Origin: Pseudomonas sp. JUb42
GTDB taxonomy: Bacteria > Pseudomonadota > Gammaproteobacteria > Pseudomonadales > Pseudomonadaceae
Length of the DNA stretch: 64,000 nt
Assembly: GCF_024807945.1 (NCBI RefSeq)
Contig: NZ_JANUFD010000017.1
Coordinates: forward strand, 124,001 to 188,000
Direction: 5' to 3'
The position numbers and the translations under genes are program-made. The notes beneath the pieces were generated by a model. The model saw only the letters and a list, made by a program, of their open reading frames with translations, was not told where the DNA came from and ran no database searches. Shown here piece by piece: positions 33,271 to 42,302 of this stretch. Numbering within the stretch: position 1 is the stretch's first letter; the number at the start of each line of letters is the position of its first letter.

Positions 33271-33960
33271 TTATTTACTGCGCGCCAAGCCTTCCAGGGT
33301 GAAGCGTGCCTGGGTCAGCACCACGTCCCTGACCAGTTGCATTTCCTTCTCATTGATGGCGCTCCACTTCAGCGCCGTCAACAATTTGGAACGCTGCGCC
33401 CGAAAGGCCAGCCCCTGGGTAAACAGGGCCATCGAGTGAATGATGGCCCTTTCATCCTGCACTTCCAGACCCGCCAGCCGGGCAATCAGCACGCGAATCA
33501 CGCCGCCCACGCGTACCTTGAACTTGGTCTCGAACAGCGTTGCGGCACTTTGCAGCCTGAAACCTTCCTGATGACAGTCAAGGAACTCACGCCAGACCAC
33601 GGCTTTGTCCTCGATCAAGGAAATCACCGCACCAAGGATGTCCAGGGTGGCTTCGATCAGTTGTCCGTCGTCGACATTCGGCTCCAGCAGGGCTTTTTCC
33701 GCCGCCTCTACCGGTTCCCCCATGCGCAGCCAGAGAAACTCGATCAACTGTTCGACGCACTGCAGATACACACCTTCCTTGCCATCGAAGTAGTACTGGA
33801 TCGCAGGCGCATTGACCCCGGCCGCTGCGGCAATATCCCGGGTAGAGGCGCCCTCGTAGCCGCGCTCGCCGAACACCGCCACTGCTGCCTCGATGATCCG
33901 CGCGCGGGTTTCTTCGCCGCGCTGGTAGCCACCCTCGGCGGCTGGTTTGTGTCGAGCCAT
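33271..33960 (-). CDS. TetR-family regulator, CerR-type C-terminal domain
   Basis: A 229-residue TetR protein, larger than usual. The HTH is 'RARIIEAAVAVFGERGYEGA' and 'STRDIAAAAGVNAPAIQYYF'; the C-terminal part has the 'DGQLIEATLDILGAVISLIE' segment of CerR/DUF1956 members, which commonly repress efflux or ABC genes. ATG 33960 (MARHKPAAEGGYQRG) is chosen; the open frame continues upstream across the divergent promoter. It is divergent from emrA-emrB-omf, with palindromes between, and most likely represses that operon and itself. Confidence 0.92.
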   Translation of the reverse strand: MARHKPAAEGGYQRGEETRARIIEAAVAVFGERGYEGASTRDIAAAAGVNAPAIQYYFDGKEGVYLQCVEQLIEFLWLRMGEPVEAAEKALLEPNVDDGQLIEATLDILGAVISLIEDKAVVWREFLDCHQEGFRLQSAATLFETKFKVRVGGVIRVLIARLAGLEVQDERAIIHSMALFTQGLAFRAQRSKLLTALKWSAINEKEMQLVRDVVLTQARFTLEGLARSK

Positions 33961-33990
33961 GGGCACTCCAGTCAAGTTGAGAAACAAAAA

Positions 33991-34042
33991 TATACCAGTT
34001 GACAAATTTTCGCGAAAATTCGATTTTATTCCGACTGGTATA
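33991..34042. promoter_or_regulatory. Divergent promoter with nested palindromes (TetR operator)
   Basis: AATTTTCGCGAAAATT (34005-34020) is a perfect 16-bp palindrome filling the 17-bp spacer between TTGACA (33999-34004) and GATTTT (34022-34027), the likely efflux promoter. It is flanked by inverted TATACCAGT (33991-33999) and ACTGGTATA (34034-34042). Binding here would block transcription both ways. Confidence 0.65.
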
Positions 34043-34058
34043 AATTCGGAGTTTGACG

Positions 34059-35168
34059 ATGTCCGCTGTCCGTGACGAAGCACAAGCCACCCCTGAGCCA
34101 ACCGGCAACGGCCAACGCGGCAAGGCACGCCGGATTCTCTTGCTGATGGCCGGTGCGGCGGTGATCGGCGGGGTTGCCTGGGGCGCCTACTGGTGGCTCG
34201 AAGGCCGCTTCATCGAATCCACCGACGATGCTTACCTGCAAGCGGACAGCATCAGCGTGGCGCCCAAGATCAGTGGTTACGTCGGCGAAGTGCTGGTGGC
34301 AGACAACCAGAAGGTCCATCGCGGCGACATCCTCGTGCGTCTCGACGCGCGCAAATACCAGGCCGCCACCGACGAAGCCTCTGCCACCATCGCCGCTCGC
34401 CAGGCGGATCTGGCCAAGGCCGAGGCGGACCTCGTCCAGCAGGACTCGACCATTGCCGAAGCCCGCGCCCAGCTCCAGGGCGCGCAAGCCGACGCCCGTC
34501 ATGCCCAGGGCGAAGTCACCCGCTACGCCCCGCTCGCCCGCTCCGGCGCCGAACCCGAAGAACATCTGGCACAACTGAATAACCAGTCGCTGCAGGCCCG
34601 CGCCACCCTGGCCGCCAAGGAAGCCGCGCTGCGCTCCAGTGAAACCCGTTACGGTACTTTGCAGGCCCAACTGAAACAGGCCCAGGCGCAACTCGGTGTA
34701 GCCCGGGCGCAAGCGGCACAATCCCAACTGGACGTAGACGACGCGGTGATTCGCAGCCCCCTCGACGGGCGCATTGCCGACCGTGGCGTGCGGGTCGGCC
34801 AGTATGTGCAGCCCGGCACCCGGTTGCTGACCGTGGTGCCGGTGAGCGACGTCTACCTGACCGCCAACTACAAGGAAACCCAGATCGGCGGCCTGCGTTC
34901 CGGGCAGAGCGTGACCATTCATGTCGACGCCTGGCCGGGTCATGACCTCAATGGCCGGGTCGACAGCCTGTCCCCCGGCACCGGCGCGCAGTTCGCTCTG
35001 CTGCCGCCGTCCAACGCCACTGGCAACTTCACCAAGATCGTCCAGCGCGTGCCGGTGCGGATCGTCCTGGACGTCTCCGATGAACAGCGCCAGACGCTGG
35101 TTCCGGGCCTGTCGGCCACCGTCGATATCGACACCCGTACCGGCCAGGCGGACACCCACCATGGCTGA
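34059..35168 (+). CDS. EmrA/HlyD-family membrane fusion protein
   Basis: A 369-residue periplasmic adaptor. One N-terminal membrane helix ('ILLLMAGAAVIGGVAWGAYW') is followed by the biotinyl-lipoyl half ('STDDAYLQADSISVAPKISG' and 'YVGEVLVADNQKVHRGDILV'), a long coiled coil (about residues 95-210) and the second lipoyl half ('VIRSPLDGRIADRGVRVGQY'). GGAG 7 bp before ATG 34059 decides the start. It links the EmrB-like exporter encoded by the next gene (8-bp overlap) with the outer-membrane factor. Confidence 0.95.
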   Translation: MSAVRDEAQATPEPTGNGQRGKARRILLLMAGAAVIGGVAWGAYWWLEGRFIESTDDAYLQADSISVAPKISGYVGEVLVADNQKVHRGDILVRLDARKYQAATDEASATIAARQADLAKAEADLVQQDSTIAEARAQLQGAQADARHAQGEVTRYAPLARSGAEPEEHLAQLNNQSLQARATLAAKEAALRSSETRYGTLQAQLKQAQAQLGVARAQAAQSQLDVDDAVIRSPLDGRIADRGVRVGQYVQPGTRLLTVVPVSDVYLTANYKETQIGGLRSGQSVTIHVDAWPGHDLNGRVDSLSPGTGAQFALLPPSNATGNFTKIVQRVPVRIVLDVSDEQRQTLVPGLSATVDIDTRTGQADTHHG

Positions 35169-36741
35169 GGCCCTCGCCGGGGCCGTACCCCATGAAGCAC
35201 CGCGCAACGCCTCGCTGACCGACTGGATTGCCGTCGCCGCCGGTTCCATGGGCGCCTTGCTGGCGACCCTGGATATCTCCATCACCAACTCGGCCCTGCC
35301 GCAGATCCAGGGCCAGATCGGCGCCACCGGCACCGAGGGCACCTGGATTGCCACCGGCTACCTGATGTCAGAAATCGTCATGATTCCCTTGGCGGCATGG
35401 CTGACCCGGGTCTTTGGCCTGCGCCGTTTTCTGATCGGCACGGCCTTGATGTTCACCTTCTTTTCCATGTTCTGCGGGCTCTCGTCCAGCCTAGGGGCGA
35501 TGATCGCCGGGCGCATCGGCCAGGGTTTTGCCGGGGGCGCGATGATCCCCACAGCCCAGACCATCGTGCGCACCCGCCTGCCCGCGCATCAGATGGCCAT
35601 TGGCACCACCTTGTTCGGCATGACGGCCATTCTCGGACCCTTGCTCGGCCCGGTGATCGGCGGCTGGCTGACGGAGAACATCAACTGGCGCTGGTGTTTC
35701 TTCCTCAATCTGCCCATCAGCATTGCCTTGATCACCCTGCTGCTGGTCGGGCTGCCTGCCGAGAAGATGAACCTGGAGCGCTTTATCAAGGCCGACTGGC
35801 TGGGCATCATCGGCCTGGCCATGGGCCTCAGCTCCCTGACCGTGGTGCTGGAAGAGGGTCAGCGCGAACACTGGTTCGACTCCCTACTGATCTGCTGGCT
35901 GAGTGTCACCATGGTGGTCGGTTTCTTCGGTATTGCCCTAGGCCAGCTCAGGTCCGCAACCCCGATACTGAACCTGCGCCTGATGACCAACAGCGCCTTC
36001 GGCAGCGTCCTGCTGATCGCCACCGCCGTGGGTGCGGGGCTCTATGGCACCGCCTATCTGGTGCCGCAGTTCCTCGGCATCCTTTCGGGCTACAACGCCC
36101 AACAGGCTGGCTCGATCATGCTGCTGTCCGGCATCCCGGCGTTTTTCGTGCTGCCGTTGCTGCCGCGGATACTCGGGCGCTACGACCTGCGCTGGCTGGT
36201 CGGCATCGGCCTGCTGTTGTACTGGGCCAGTTGTTTTCTCGATACCAGCCTGACCGCCGCCAGTGTCGGCCATGACTTTACCGTCTCGCAGCTGTTGCGC
36301 GGCTTCGGCCAGATTCTGGTGATGCTGCCGTTGAGTCAACTGTCGATGCGCTCGGTGCAGGCCCACGAGGCGGGAGACGCCGCGGGGCTGTACAACATGT
36401 CGCGCAACCTCGGCGGCACCATCGGCCTGGCACTACTTGGGGTGCTGATGGACCGGCGCAGCCATTTCCATGACGACATGCTGCGCGAAGGCATACCTGC
36501 CAATAGCCAACTGGCCCAAGACCATATGGCCAGCAGCACGGCCAGCTACCTGGCGCAGAGCGGCGACCCTTCAACAGCGTCGCTCCAGGCTTTGACCCAG
36601 GTTGCCAGCGACATTGCCCAGCAAGCTGCGGTCATGGCCTACAACGATGCGTTCCATGCCCTGGGCCTGGCCATGCTGACCTGTCTACCCCTGATCTTTA
36701 TCCTGAAATCGCGCGCAGCGCAGGCAGGCTCCCGAAAATGA
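35161..36741 (+). CDS. EmrB-type DHA2 MFS exporter
   Basis: A 526-residue protein with 14 predicted helices. 'LLATLDISITNSALPQIQGQ' is the EmrB motif D1, 'GTWIATGYLMSEIVMIPLAA' and 'TTLFGMTAILGPLLGPVIGG' are equally typical. It is the proton-driven pump of a tripartite EmrAB-TolC-like system. ATG 35161 lies within the last codons of the emrA-like gene, so translation is coupled. It overlaps the outer-membrane factor gene by 4 bp. Confidence 0.95.
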   Translation: MAEALAGAVPHEAPRNASLTDWIAVAAGSMGALLATLDISITNSALPQIQGQIGATGTEGTWIATGYLMSEIVMIPLAAWLTRVFGLRRFLIGTALMFTFFSMFCGLSSSLGAMIAGRIGQGFAGGAMIPTAQTIVRTRLPAHQMAIGTTLFGMTAILGPLLGPVIGGWLTENINWRWCFFLNLPISIALITLLLVGLPAEKMNLERFIKADWLGIIGLAMGLSSLTVVLEEGQREHWFDSLLICWLSVTMVVGFFGIALGQLRSATPILNLRLMTNSAFGSVLLIATAVGAGLYGTAYLVPQFLGILSGYNAQQAGSIMLLSGIPAFFVLPLLPRILGRYDLRWLVGIGLLLYWASCFLDTSLTAASVGHDFTVSQLLRGFGQILVMLPLSQLSMRSVQAHEAGDAAGLYNMSRNLGGTIGLALLGVLMDRRSHFHDDMLREGIPANSQLAQDHMASSTASYLAQSGDPSTASLQALTQVASDIAQQAAVMAYNDAFHALGLAMLTCLPLIFILKSRAAQAGSRK

Positions 36742-38168
36742 TTGCTCGTTCATTACCCTTTCTCCTGAGCCTTGGCTTGCTCTCGGCCTGTACCGTCGGC
36801 CCCGACTACCACGGCGCCCCCGGCGTCGCGCCGAAAACCCTGGCCGCCGGGCGCCTGCCCAATGCCCCTGCCGAACCCAACGCGCCCTCCCCGGCAAGCT
36901 GGTGGCAGGCCCTGAATGACCAGCAACTCAACGAACTGGTCAGCCTGGCCTTCGCCAACAGCCCCGATATCGCCACGGCCCAGGCCCGTCTGCGCCAGTC
37001 CCGGGCCAGCCTGAGCGGCGCCCATGCCGATGCCATGCCCAAAGTCAGCGGCGATGCGGCCATGTTGAAACTGCGCTCCCCCGACACGTCTGCACTCAGC
37101 AGCGGTGACAGTGGCGGCGGTGGCGGTGGTCGCGGCCCGTTGACTCTGTACCTGGCCGGTTTCGATGCCAGTTGGGAGGTCGATATGTTTGGCGGCACCC
37201 GTCGCGCCATCGAAGCGGCCCAGGCTGAAGCCGAGTCGTCCCGGGCGCAACTGGCCGATACCCAGGTGCAACTGGCCGCCGAAGTGGTGCAGGCCTATGC
37301 CGACCTGCGCGATCAGCAGACACGCCTGGCCCTGGTCGATGCCACGATGGAAATGGACAGCCAGGCCCTGGACCTGACGCAACAGCGCCGTGAGCGCGGC
37401 GTGGCCTCGCAGCTGCAATTGGAACAGGTGCTGACCCAGGTGGAAAACACCCGCTCGCAACGCCTGCCGCTGCAAGCCTCAATCATCGAGTCCATGGATC
37501 AACTGGGCTTGCTCTGCGGCCTTGAGCCAGGAGAACTGCAAAGCCGACTGAGCCCGCCACAAGCCATGCCGGGCATTCCCGGACATGTGCCCTTTGCCAA
37601 CCCGAGGGCGATCCTCCAGGCCCGCCCGGACATCCGCGCCGCCGAGCGCAAACTGGCCTCCAGCAACGCACAGATCGGCGAGAAACAGGCCGACTGGTTT
37701 CCCAAACTGAGCCTGATGGGCGACCTGTCGTTCTCCGCCGCCGACCCCGGTCATCTGGCGCGTAAAGAAAACGGCACCTGGCTGGTGCTGCCACGCCTGA
37801 CCTGGAACTTCCTCGATTTCGGCCGCGTCGCCGCCAGCGTCGAAGGTGCCCAGGGTGCTCGCGACGAAGCCCTGGCCCAGTACCGCAGCGTGGTGCTGAC
37901 CGCCCTGCGCGACGCCGACGTGGCCCTGGCCCGCTATGGCCACGATCGGCAGAACGTCGTGCTGCTGCGCAACGTCGAAGCCTCTGCCGTGCGCGCCGCC
38001 GACCTGACCCAGCAACGCTACCGCGCCGGCACCGCCAGCACCCTGGACTGGCTGGACGCCGAGCGCACCCGCTTCCAGGCCCAGGAAAAGCGCATTTCCG
38101 GTGACGCCACACTGCTCAAGGATTTTGCTTCGTTGCATAAATCCTTGGGCTTGGGGTGGAGTTTGTAG
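36738..38168 (+). CDS. Outer-membrane efflux factor (OprM/NodT family lipoprotein)
   Basis: A 476-residue protein with a lipoprotein signal peptide: 'MIARSLPFLLSLGLLSACTV', lipobox LSAC, lipidated Cys at about residue 18. 'GPDYHGAP' and 'PASWWQALNDQQLNELVSLA' followed by 'SPDIATAQARLRQSRASLSG' are the RND/MFS outer-membrane-factor wording. A Ser/Gly-rich loop (SSGDSGGGGGGRGPLTLY) near residues 115-135 is unusual. It completes a tripartite system with the two preceding genes. The substrates are unknown; aromatic acids are a possibility given the cluster downstream. Confidence 0.95.
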   Translation: MIARSLPFLLSLGLLSACTVGPDYHGAPGVAPKTLAAGRLPNAPAEPNAPSPASWWQALNDQQLNELVSLAFANSPDIATAQARLRQSRASLSGAHADAMPKVSGDAAMLKLRSPDTSALSSGDSGGGGGGRGPLTLYLAGFDASWEVDMFGGTRRAIEAAQAEAESSRAQLADTQVQLAAEVVQAYADLRDQQTRLALVDATMEMDSQALDLTQQRRERGVASQLQLEQVLTQVENTRSQRLPLQASIIESMDQLGLLCGLEPGELQSRLSPPQAMPGIPGHVPFANPRAILQARPDIRAAERKLASSNAQIGEKQADWFPKLSLMGDLSFSAADPGHLARKENGTWLVLPRLTWNFLDFGRVAASVEGAQGARDEALAQYRSVVLTALRDADVALARYGHDRQNVVLLRNVEASAVRAADLTQQRYRAGTASTLDWLDAERTRFQAQEKRISGDATLLKDFASLHKSLGLGWSL

Positions 38169-38187
38169 CGCAAAGACCAAACAGTGC

Positions 38188-38276
38188 AGGACCGGCTTCA
38201 GCCGGGAAGCTTAGGTATGATCGACACACCTCTATCGCAGGTCACCTACCGCCTTCCCGGCTAAAGCCGGTCCCAC
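38188..38276. repeat. REP doublet, family E
   Basis: AGGACCGGCTTCAGCCGGGA... (left) and TTCCCGGCTAAAGCCGGTCC... (right). It lies between the efflux operon and the convergent porin gene. Confidence 0.88.
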
Positions 38277-38304
38277 ATGAGGCTGATTTTTTGCAGGAAG
38301 TTGT

Positions 38305-39462
38305 TCAGAACTTGTAGCCCACTCCAACCGTCAGCATATGCAACTCTCCGCCGGCCTCGGTGCCCTCGCTTGCCCCGGTCCCTTTGCTGATATGGCGCAA
38401 GTCGTACATATAGGCACCGGTCAGCTCCAGGTCGTCAGACAGCTTATAGGTCAGGCCCAGGTGCGCGCTTTTCGGTTGGTCGCAAGGCGCCACGGCAATC
38501 AGCGTCGCCTCGCGTTCCGGCACCTGATGGTTGGCCAGGGACAGGCCAGTACGCACTTGCAGGCGTTCATTGACCTTGTAGTTAACCCCGAAACGGAAGA
38601 CGTTCTGGTCGCGCCAGCCGAACCCCGGCCCGTTGCTCGCTCCCGGCGCGCCGCCTTCGGTCAGGGAGTTGGCGAAGGTTTTCTGGCTGGCCCAGTTGAT
38701 CCATACGTAGTCGAAGGCAAAGGTCCAGTCGCCCAGGTCGTAGGCCAGTCCCGCGCCCGCCTGCTGCGGCGCGTTCAAGCGGCCGTCGGGGATGATGTCG
38801 TCATGGGCATCGAGTTTCTGAAACCAGACCGGCGACGAATAGGTCACGCCCAGCCTCAAGCCCGGAGCGATAGTACCCATGTAGCCGACGCCCACGCCGA
38901 TACCCAGGGCATGATCCGTATCGTTAGTCGCGCCGAAATTTTCCAGGCCATGCAGCATCAGGCTTTCATAACCGAGTTTGACTGACAGCCCGAAATAGTG
39001 ACCCGGGGCAAACTCGTAAGTGGCGGTTGGCGCAATCAACATCTGCGCCAATGTCGACTTCACCTTCGAGGTGCCAAAGGCCGGGATGGATTTACCGTAA
39101 TCGACCCCCGCACCGTAGCCAGAAACCGCAAGCCCCAGGGTAATGTCCGGACGATATTGATAATTGACCCCGAACCCAGGAAGAAAGACCAACACATCGT
39201 CGCTGTTTTTCGCGCCGTGCACGTTGGAGCGCAACTGCCCACCGGTGGCCATCAGGCTGCCGTCCACTCGCGTCCCCACCGCTCCCATGCCCGCCGGGTT
39301 ATTCACCGCCGCCGTCGAGTCTGTAGGGTTGGCGATGGAGGCCCCGCCCATGCCCATGGCCTGGGCGCCATAACCAGCATATTGAGATCCATTGGAGGCC
39401 TCTACTACCTTGGCCGATAACACCATTACGCCCGCAAGAACGATTGCAAACAACTTTCTCAT
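38305..39462 (-). CDS. FadL/TodX-type outer-membrane transporter
   Basis: A 385-residue outer-membrane beta-barrel. A signal peptide (MRKLFAIVLAGVMVLSAKVV, EA) is followed by 'GSQYAGYGAQAMGMGGASIA' and 'NPTDSTAAVNNPAGMG', the plug region with the NPAxM motif of the OmpP1/FadL/TodX family. The C-terminal end '...LTVGVGYKF' is the terminal aromatic strand. TodX-type members bring hydrophobic aromatic compounds across the outer membrane. It is the last gene of the aromatic-CoA set, 156 bp after the SMP-30 gene, and probably imports the substrate of that pathway. Confidence 0.9.
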   Translation of the reverse strand: MRKLFAIVLAGVMVLSAKVVEASNGSQYAGYGAQAMGMGGASIANPTDSTAAVNNPAGMGAVGTRVDGSLMATGGQLRSNVHGAKNSDDVLVFLPGFGVNYQYRPDITLGLAVSGYGAGVDYGKSIPAFGTSKVKSTLAQMLIAPTATYEFAPGHYFGLSVKLGYESLMLHGLENFGATNDTDHALGIGVGVGYMGTIAPGLRLGVTYSSPVWFQKLDAHDDIIPDGRLNAPQQAGAGLAYDLGDWTFAFDYVWINWASQKTFANSLTEGGAPGASNGPGFGWRDQNVFRFGVNYKVNERLQVRTGLSLANHQVPEREATLIAVAPCDQPKSAHLGLTYKLSDDLELTGAYMYDLRHISKGTGASEGTEAGGELHMLTVGVGYKF

Positions 39463-39618
39463 GACCCTGATTCCTTATATTTATTTTAGACAGGTCAATG
39501 TCCATGGCTTTGCACCGGACAAGCCGAGCCCGCAACGCCTGTCTGTGCAGACGCCGTTGGACACAATCAATGGCTTTGGAACGGGGCAGTCAGCCTGCCC
39601 CGTGACAGACGCAGGGCG

Positions 39619-40536
39619 TTATGGGCGCCCGTCGCCGCGGCCTACGGCAACGCGGGTGGTGTAGATGGTTGTCTCGGTATCCAGGGCGACCATAGCTTCG
39701 AAGATGTTCTTGTGCTGCCCCTTGATCCGGGTCGCCGCCATGAACAGGGTCTTGCCGTCTTCGCCGCCCAGGGTGCAGGCCACCACTTCATGGTCGGGAA
39801 CATGAATGCGATCGGTGACTTGGCCAGTGCTGTCAATGCGCATGAATTGTGCGGAACGCAGCACGCTCAGCCAGATACCGCCCTCGGCATCGATGGCGAT
39901 GCCGTCCACGCAGCCACGGCTATGCGCACGGTCCTCGGCACTGGCAAAAACCTCTTTCATGTCCAACAGGATACGGCGGTTCACCAGCTTGCCGTCGACG
40001 ATATCCACCGTCGTAAGGCGCTCGGCAAAGGTCTCGGAAAACACCATGCGCTGCTTGTCCGGCGTGATCACGATACCGTTGGGAAAATTGCACTCTTCCA
40101 GGGCCACGGATATTTCGCCGTTGGGTTCGACGACCACAATGCGCCCGGGCTTCAGCGCCTCGCCTTCGAAAACCCGCGCGCCCACGTCGTCGACATAGAT
40201 ACGGCCCTCGTCGTCGATCACCATGTCGCCGATATAACCGGTGAACACGCCGGACAGGTCTGCATACAGCTCAAGCCCATTTGGAGTATGGCGGTACAGG
40301 CGCGTGTCATGCATGGAGCTGAGGATCAACTCGCCGTTGGGCAGGAACCCCAGGCCGTTTGGCTTGAGGGGCATTTCGGCAATCACGGTCTTGTTACCCG
40401 CGCCGTCAATGGCGTAGACCTTCTTGCCCAGCATGTCGGAAATGTACAGGGTGCCGTCCCGCCAGCGAGGGCTTTCCCCGAAGTACAAACCGCTGGTCAA
40501 CACATTCAGCTCGTATTGTTTTTGTTCTGAAGACAT
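39619..40536 (-). CDS. SMP-30/gluconolactonase/LRE-family protein
   Basis: A 305-residue six-bladed beta-propeller. The metal ligands are visible: Glu in 'GLYFGESPRWRDGTLYISDM', Asn in 'CNFPNGIVITPDKQRMVFSE' and Asp in 'SRGCVDGIAIDAEGGIWLSV'. Family members hydrolyse lactones with a divalent metal. ATG 40536 (MSSEQKQYEL) or ATG 40578 (MPYNTTPIT) may be the start. It is in the aromatic-CoA set, 124 bp after the thiolase gene. A role in opening a lactone from ring cleavage is inferred. Confidence 0.88.
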   Translation of the reverse strand: MSSEQKQYELNVLTSGLYFGESPRWRDGTLYISDMLGKKVYAIDGAGNKTVIAEMPLKPNGLGFLPNGELILSSMHDTRLYRHTPNGLELYADLSGVFTGYIGDMVIDDEGRIYVDDVGARVFEGEALKPGRIVVVEPNGEISVALEECNFPNGIVITPDKQRMVFSETFAERLTTVDIVDGKLVNRRILLDMKEVFASAEDRAHSRGCVDGIAIDAEGGIWLSVLRSAQFMRIDSTGQVTDRIHVPDHEVVACTLGGEDGKTLFMAATRIKGQHKNIFEAMVALDTETTIYTTRVAVGRGDGRP

Positions 40537-40660
40537 GTCGCATACCACCTTGGTTATTGGAGTTGTGTTGTAAGGCATCGTGCAGCGACACGACGCCCTT
40601 TCATGCACGCAAGAGTCCGCTTCGGACCTCCTGTCCAGGCAGCGTCCCGACCTTCCAGGG

Positions 40661-41845
40661 TCAGGCGATTTCAAACAGCCCCGCCGCCCCCATTCCACCG
40701 CCCACACACATCGACACCACGGCATAGCGTGCCTTGCGGCGTTTACCTTCGATCAGCACATGCCCGACCTGGCGCGCGCCGGTCATGCCGTAGGGGTGCC
40801 CGATGGAAATCGCACCACCGTTGACGTTGCACAGGCCCGGATCGATGCCCAGCTGTTGCTGGCAATACAGCGCCTGACAGGCGAATGCTTCGTTGAGCTC
40901 CCAGAGATCGATATCCTCGATCCGCAAACCGTGCTGGCGCAGCAGCCTGGGAATGGCGAGCAAAGGGCCGATACCCATTTCCTCGGGAGCCAGCCCGGCC
41001 ACGGCCATGCCTCGATAGACGCCCAAAGGCGTCACACCCTGTTGCGCGGCGTAGACGCTGTCCATGAGCACACAGGCGCTGGCACCATCGGACAGTTGGC
41101 TGGCATTGCCTGCGGTGACGCTGCCGCCTTCCAGCACCGGCGTCAGGCGCGCGAGGCTGTCCAGGGTGGTCTGCGGCCGGTTGCCTTCATCACGCTCCAG
41201 CACAACCTCTTGCAGGTGGGCCACCCCGGTGTCCTTGTCGACGACTCGCTGCCTGGCAGTAATCGGCACTATCTCGTCGCTCATGCGTCCCTGTGCCTGG
41301 GCAAGGGCAGTACGTTGCTGAGAAGCCAGGGCATAAAGATCCTGGGCTTCACGGGAGATACCGTAGCGACGCGCGACGTTCTCGGCGGTCTGCAGCATCG
41401 GCATGTAGGCACCAGGCACCGCCTGAATAACCGCCGGGTCCTGTTCCTCGGCGACCCAGCGGAAGTAGCCGTGCTGCACTGCGGAGATATTCTCCTGCCC
41501 GCCTGCGGCAACGACCTGCATGCCGTCGTGGACGATCTGTCTGGCGGCCGTGGCAATCGCCATCAGGCCCGAAGAGCACTGGCGATCCAGGGTCATGCCA
41601 CTTACGGTCAACGGCAGACCGGCGGCGAACACAGCATTGCGGGCCAGATTGGAGCCGGCCGTACCAGCGGCCAGCACCGTCCCTATGACCACGTCCTCGA
41701 TCAGCGCCGGGTCGATACCGGCACGTGCCACTGCATGGCGCAAGGCGTGCCCCATCAGGGTCGGCGACTTGATGTTATTGAGCGCCCCTCGGCTGGCTTT
41801 GCCGATGGGTGTTCGGGCTGTCGAAACGATCAGCGCTTCACGCAT
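40661..41845 (-). CDS. Thiolase (acetyl-CoA C-acyltransferase)
   Basis: A 394-residue thiolase. The nucleophile lies in 'VSGMTLDRQCSSGLMAIATA' (Cys about residue 88), the His in 'DLWELNEAFACQALYCQQQL' followed by 'NGGAISIGHPYGMTGARQVG', and the second Cys in 'YAVVSMCVGGGMGAAGLFEI' (CVGGG). All three catalytic motifs are intact. It splits a beta-ketoacyl-CoA with CoA. It overlaps the thioesterase gene by 8 bp. ATG 41845 (MREALIVSTARTPIGKA) is chosen over an upstream frame. In this context it would act at the end of the pathway. Confidence 0.95.
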   Translation of the reverse strand: MREALIVSTARTPIGKASRGALNNIKSPTLMGHALRHAVARAGIDPALIEDVVIGTVLAAGTAGSNLARNAVFAAGLPLTVSGMTLDRQCSSGLMAIATAARQIVHDGMQVVAAGGQENISAVQHGYFRWVAEEQDPAVIQAVPGAYMPMLQTAENVARRYGISREAQDLYALASQQRTALAQAQGRMSDEIVPITARQRVVDKDTGVAHLQEVVLERDEGNRPQTTLDSLARLTPVLEGGSVTAGNASQLSDGASACVLMDSVYAAQQGVTPLGVYRGMAVAGLAPEEMGIGPLLAIPRLLRQHGLRIEDIDLWELNEAFACQALYCQQQLGIDPGLCNVNGGAISIGHPYGMTGARQVGHVLIEGKRRKARYAVVSMCVGGGMGAAGLFEIA

Positions 41846-42302
41846 GTTCGTCTCCTGAGATCCGCTGGTGCTGCTGCAATGCATCGCGCAATGCCTGGGG
41901 CAGCGCCAGGCTGCGCATCTCGTGAGGCGTCACGCAGATCGGCGAAAACACGCCCTCGAACGCCAATTGGCCATCCGGCAGGAAAGCATGGGCATGCAGG
42001 TCGAAGGTCCTTACGCGGATGTCACCCACCTGAATGCGAATATCCACCACTGACCCCGGCGGCAGGCTTTTGTGGAAGGTCAGCGACATATGCTTGCAGG
42101 CCAGGCCACCGTTGCCGCCGCCCTTTGCGCTGGCCTCAGGCCCCCAGCCGATATGCGCGTAGAAATGCATGACCGCGCCGATCAGGTAGTCGGTGAAGCG
42201 GCCGGTGTAGGCCACGCCAGCCGGATCGCAATCGACCCAGCGTACCGTGCGCCGGACCATGAACGGCCGTTGCTCGATGACGTACTCGATGCCCCCGCTC
42301 AT
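41838..42302 (-). CDS. Hot-dog acyl-CoA thioesterase, 4-hydroxybenzoyl-CoA-like
   Basis: A 154-residue hot-dog fold protein. 'RRTVRWVDCDPAGVAYTGRF' contains the catalytic Asp motif (D-C-D-P-A-G-V-A-Y) of 4-hydroxybenzoyl-CoA thioesterase and FcbC/YbgC-like enzymes. Hydrolysis of an aryl-CoA or a product CoA ester is likely. It overlaps the FAD monooxygenase gene by 4 bp and the thiolase gene by 8 bp. Such an enzyme next to a salicylyl-CoA hydroxylase-like gene would release the hydroxylated acid, for example gentisate. Confidence 0.88.
   Translation of the reverse strand: MSGGIEYVIEQRPFMVRRTVRWVDCDPAGVAYTGRFTDYLIGAVMHFYAHIGWGPEASAKGGGNGGLACKHMSLTFHKSLPPGSVVDIRIQVGDIRVRTFDLHAHAFLPDGQLAFEGVFSPICVTPHEMRSLALPQALRDALQQHQRISGDEHA

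Noticed and set aside
40580..42172. 530-residue open frame on the plus strand opposite the thiolase and thioesterase
   Set aside because: Antisense shadow; His/Gln/Arg-rich composition, no family wording, and the opposite strand carries all thiolase catalytic motifs.
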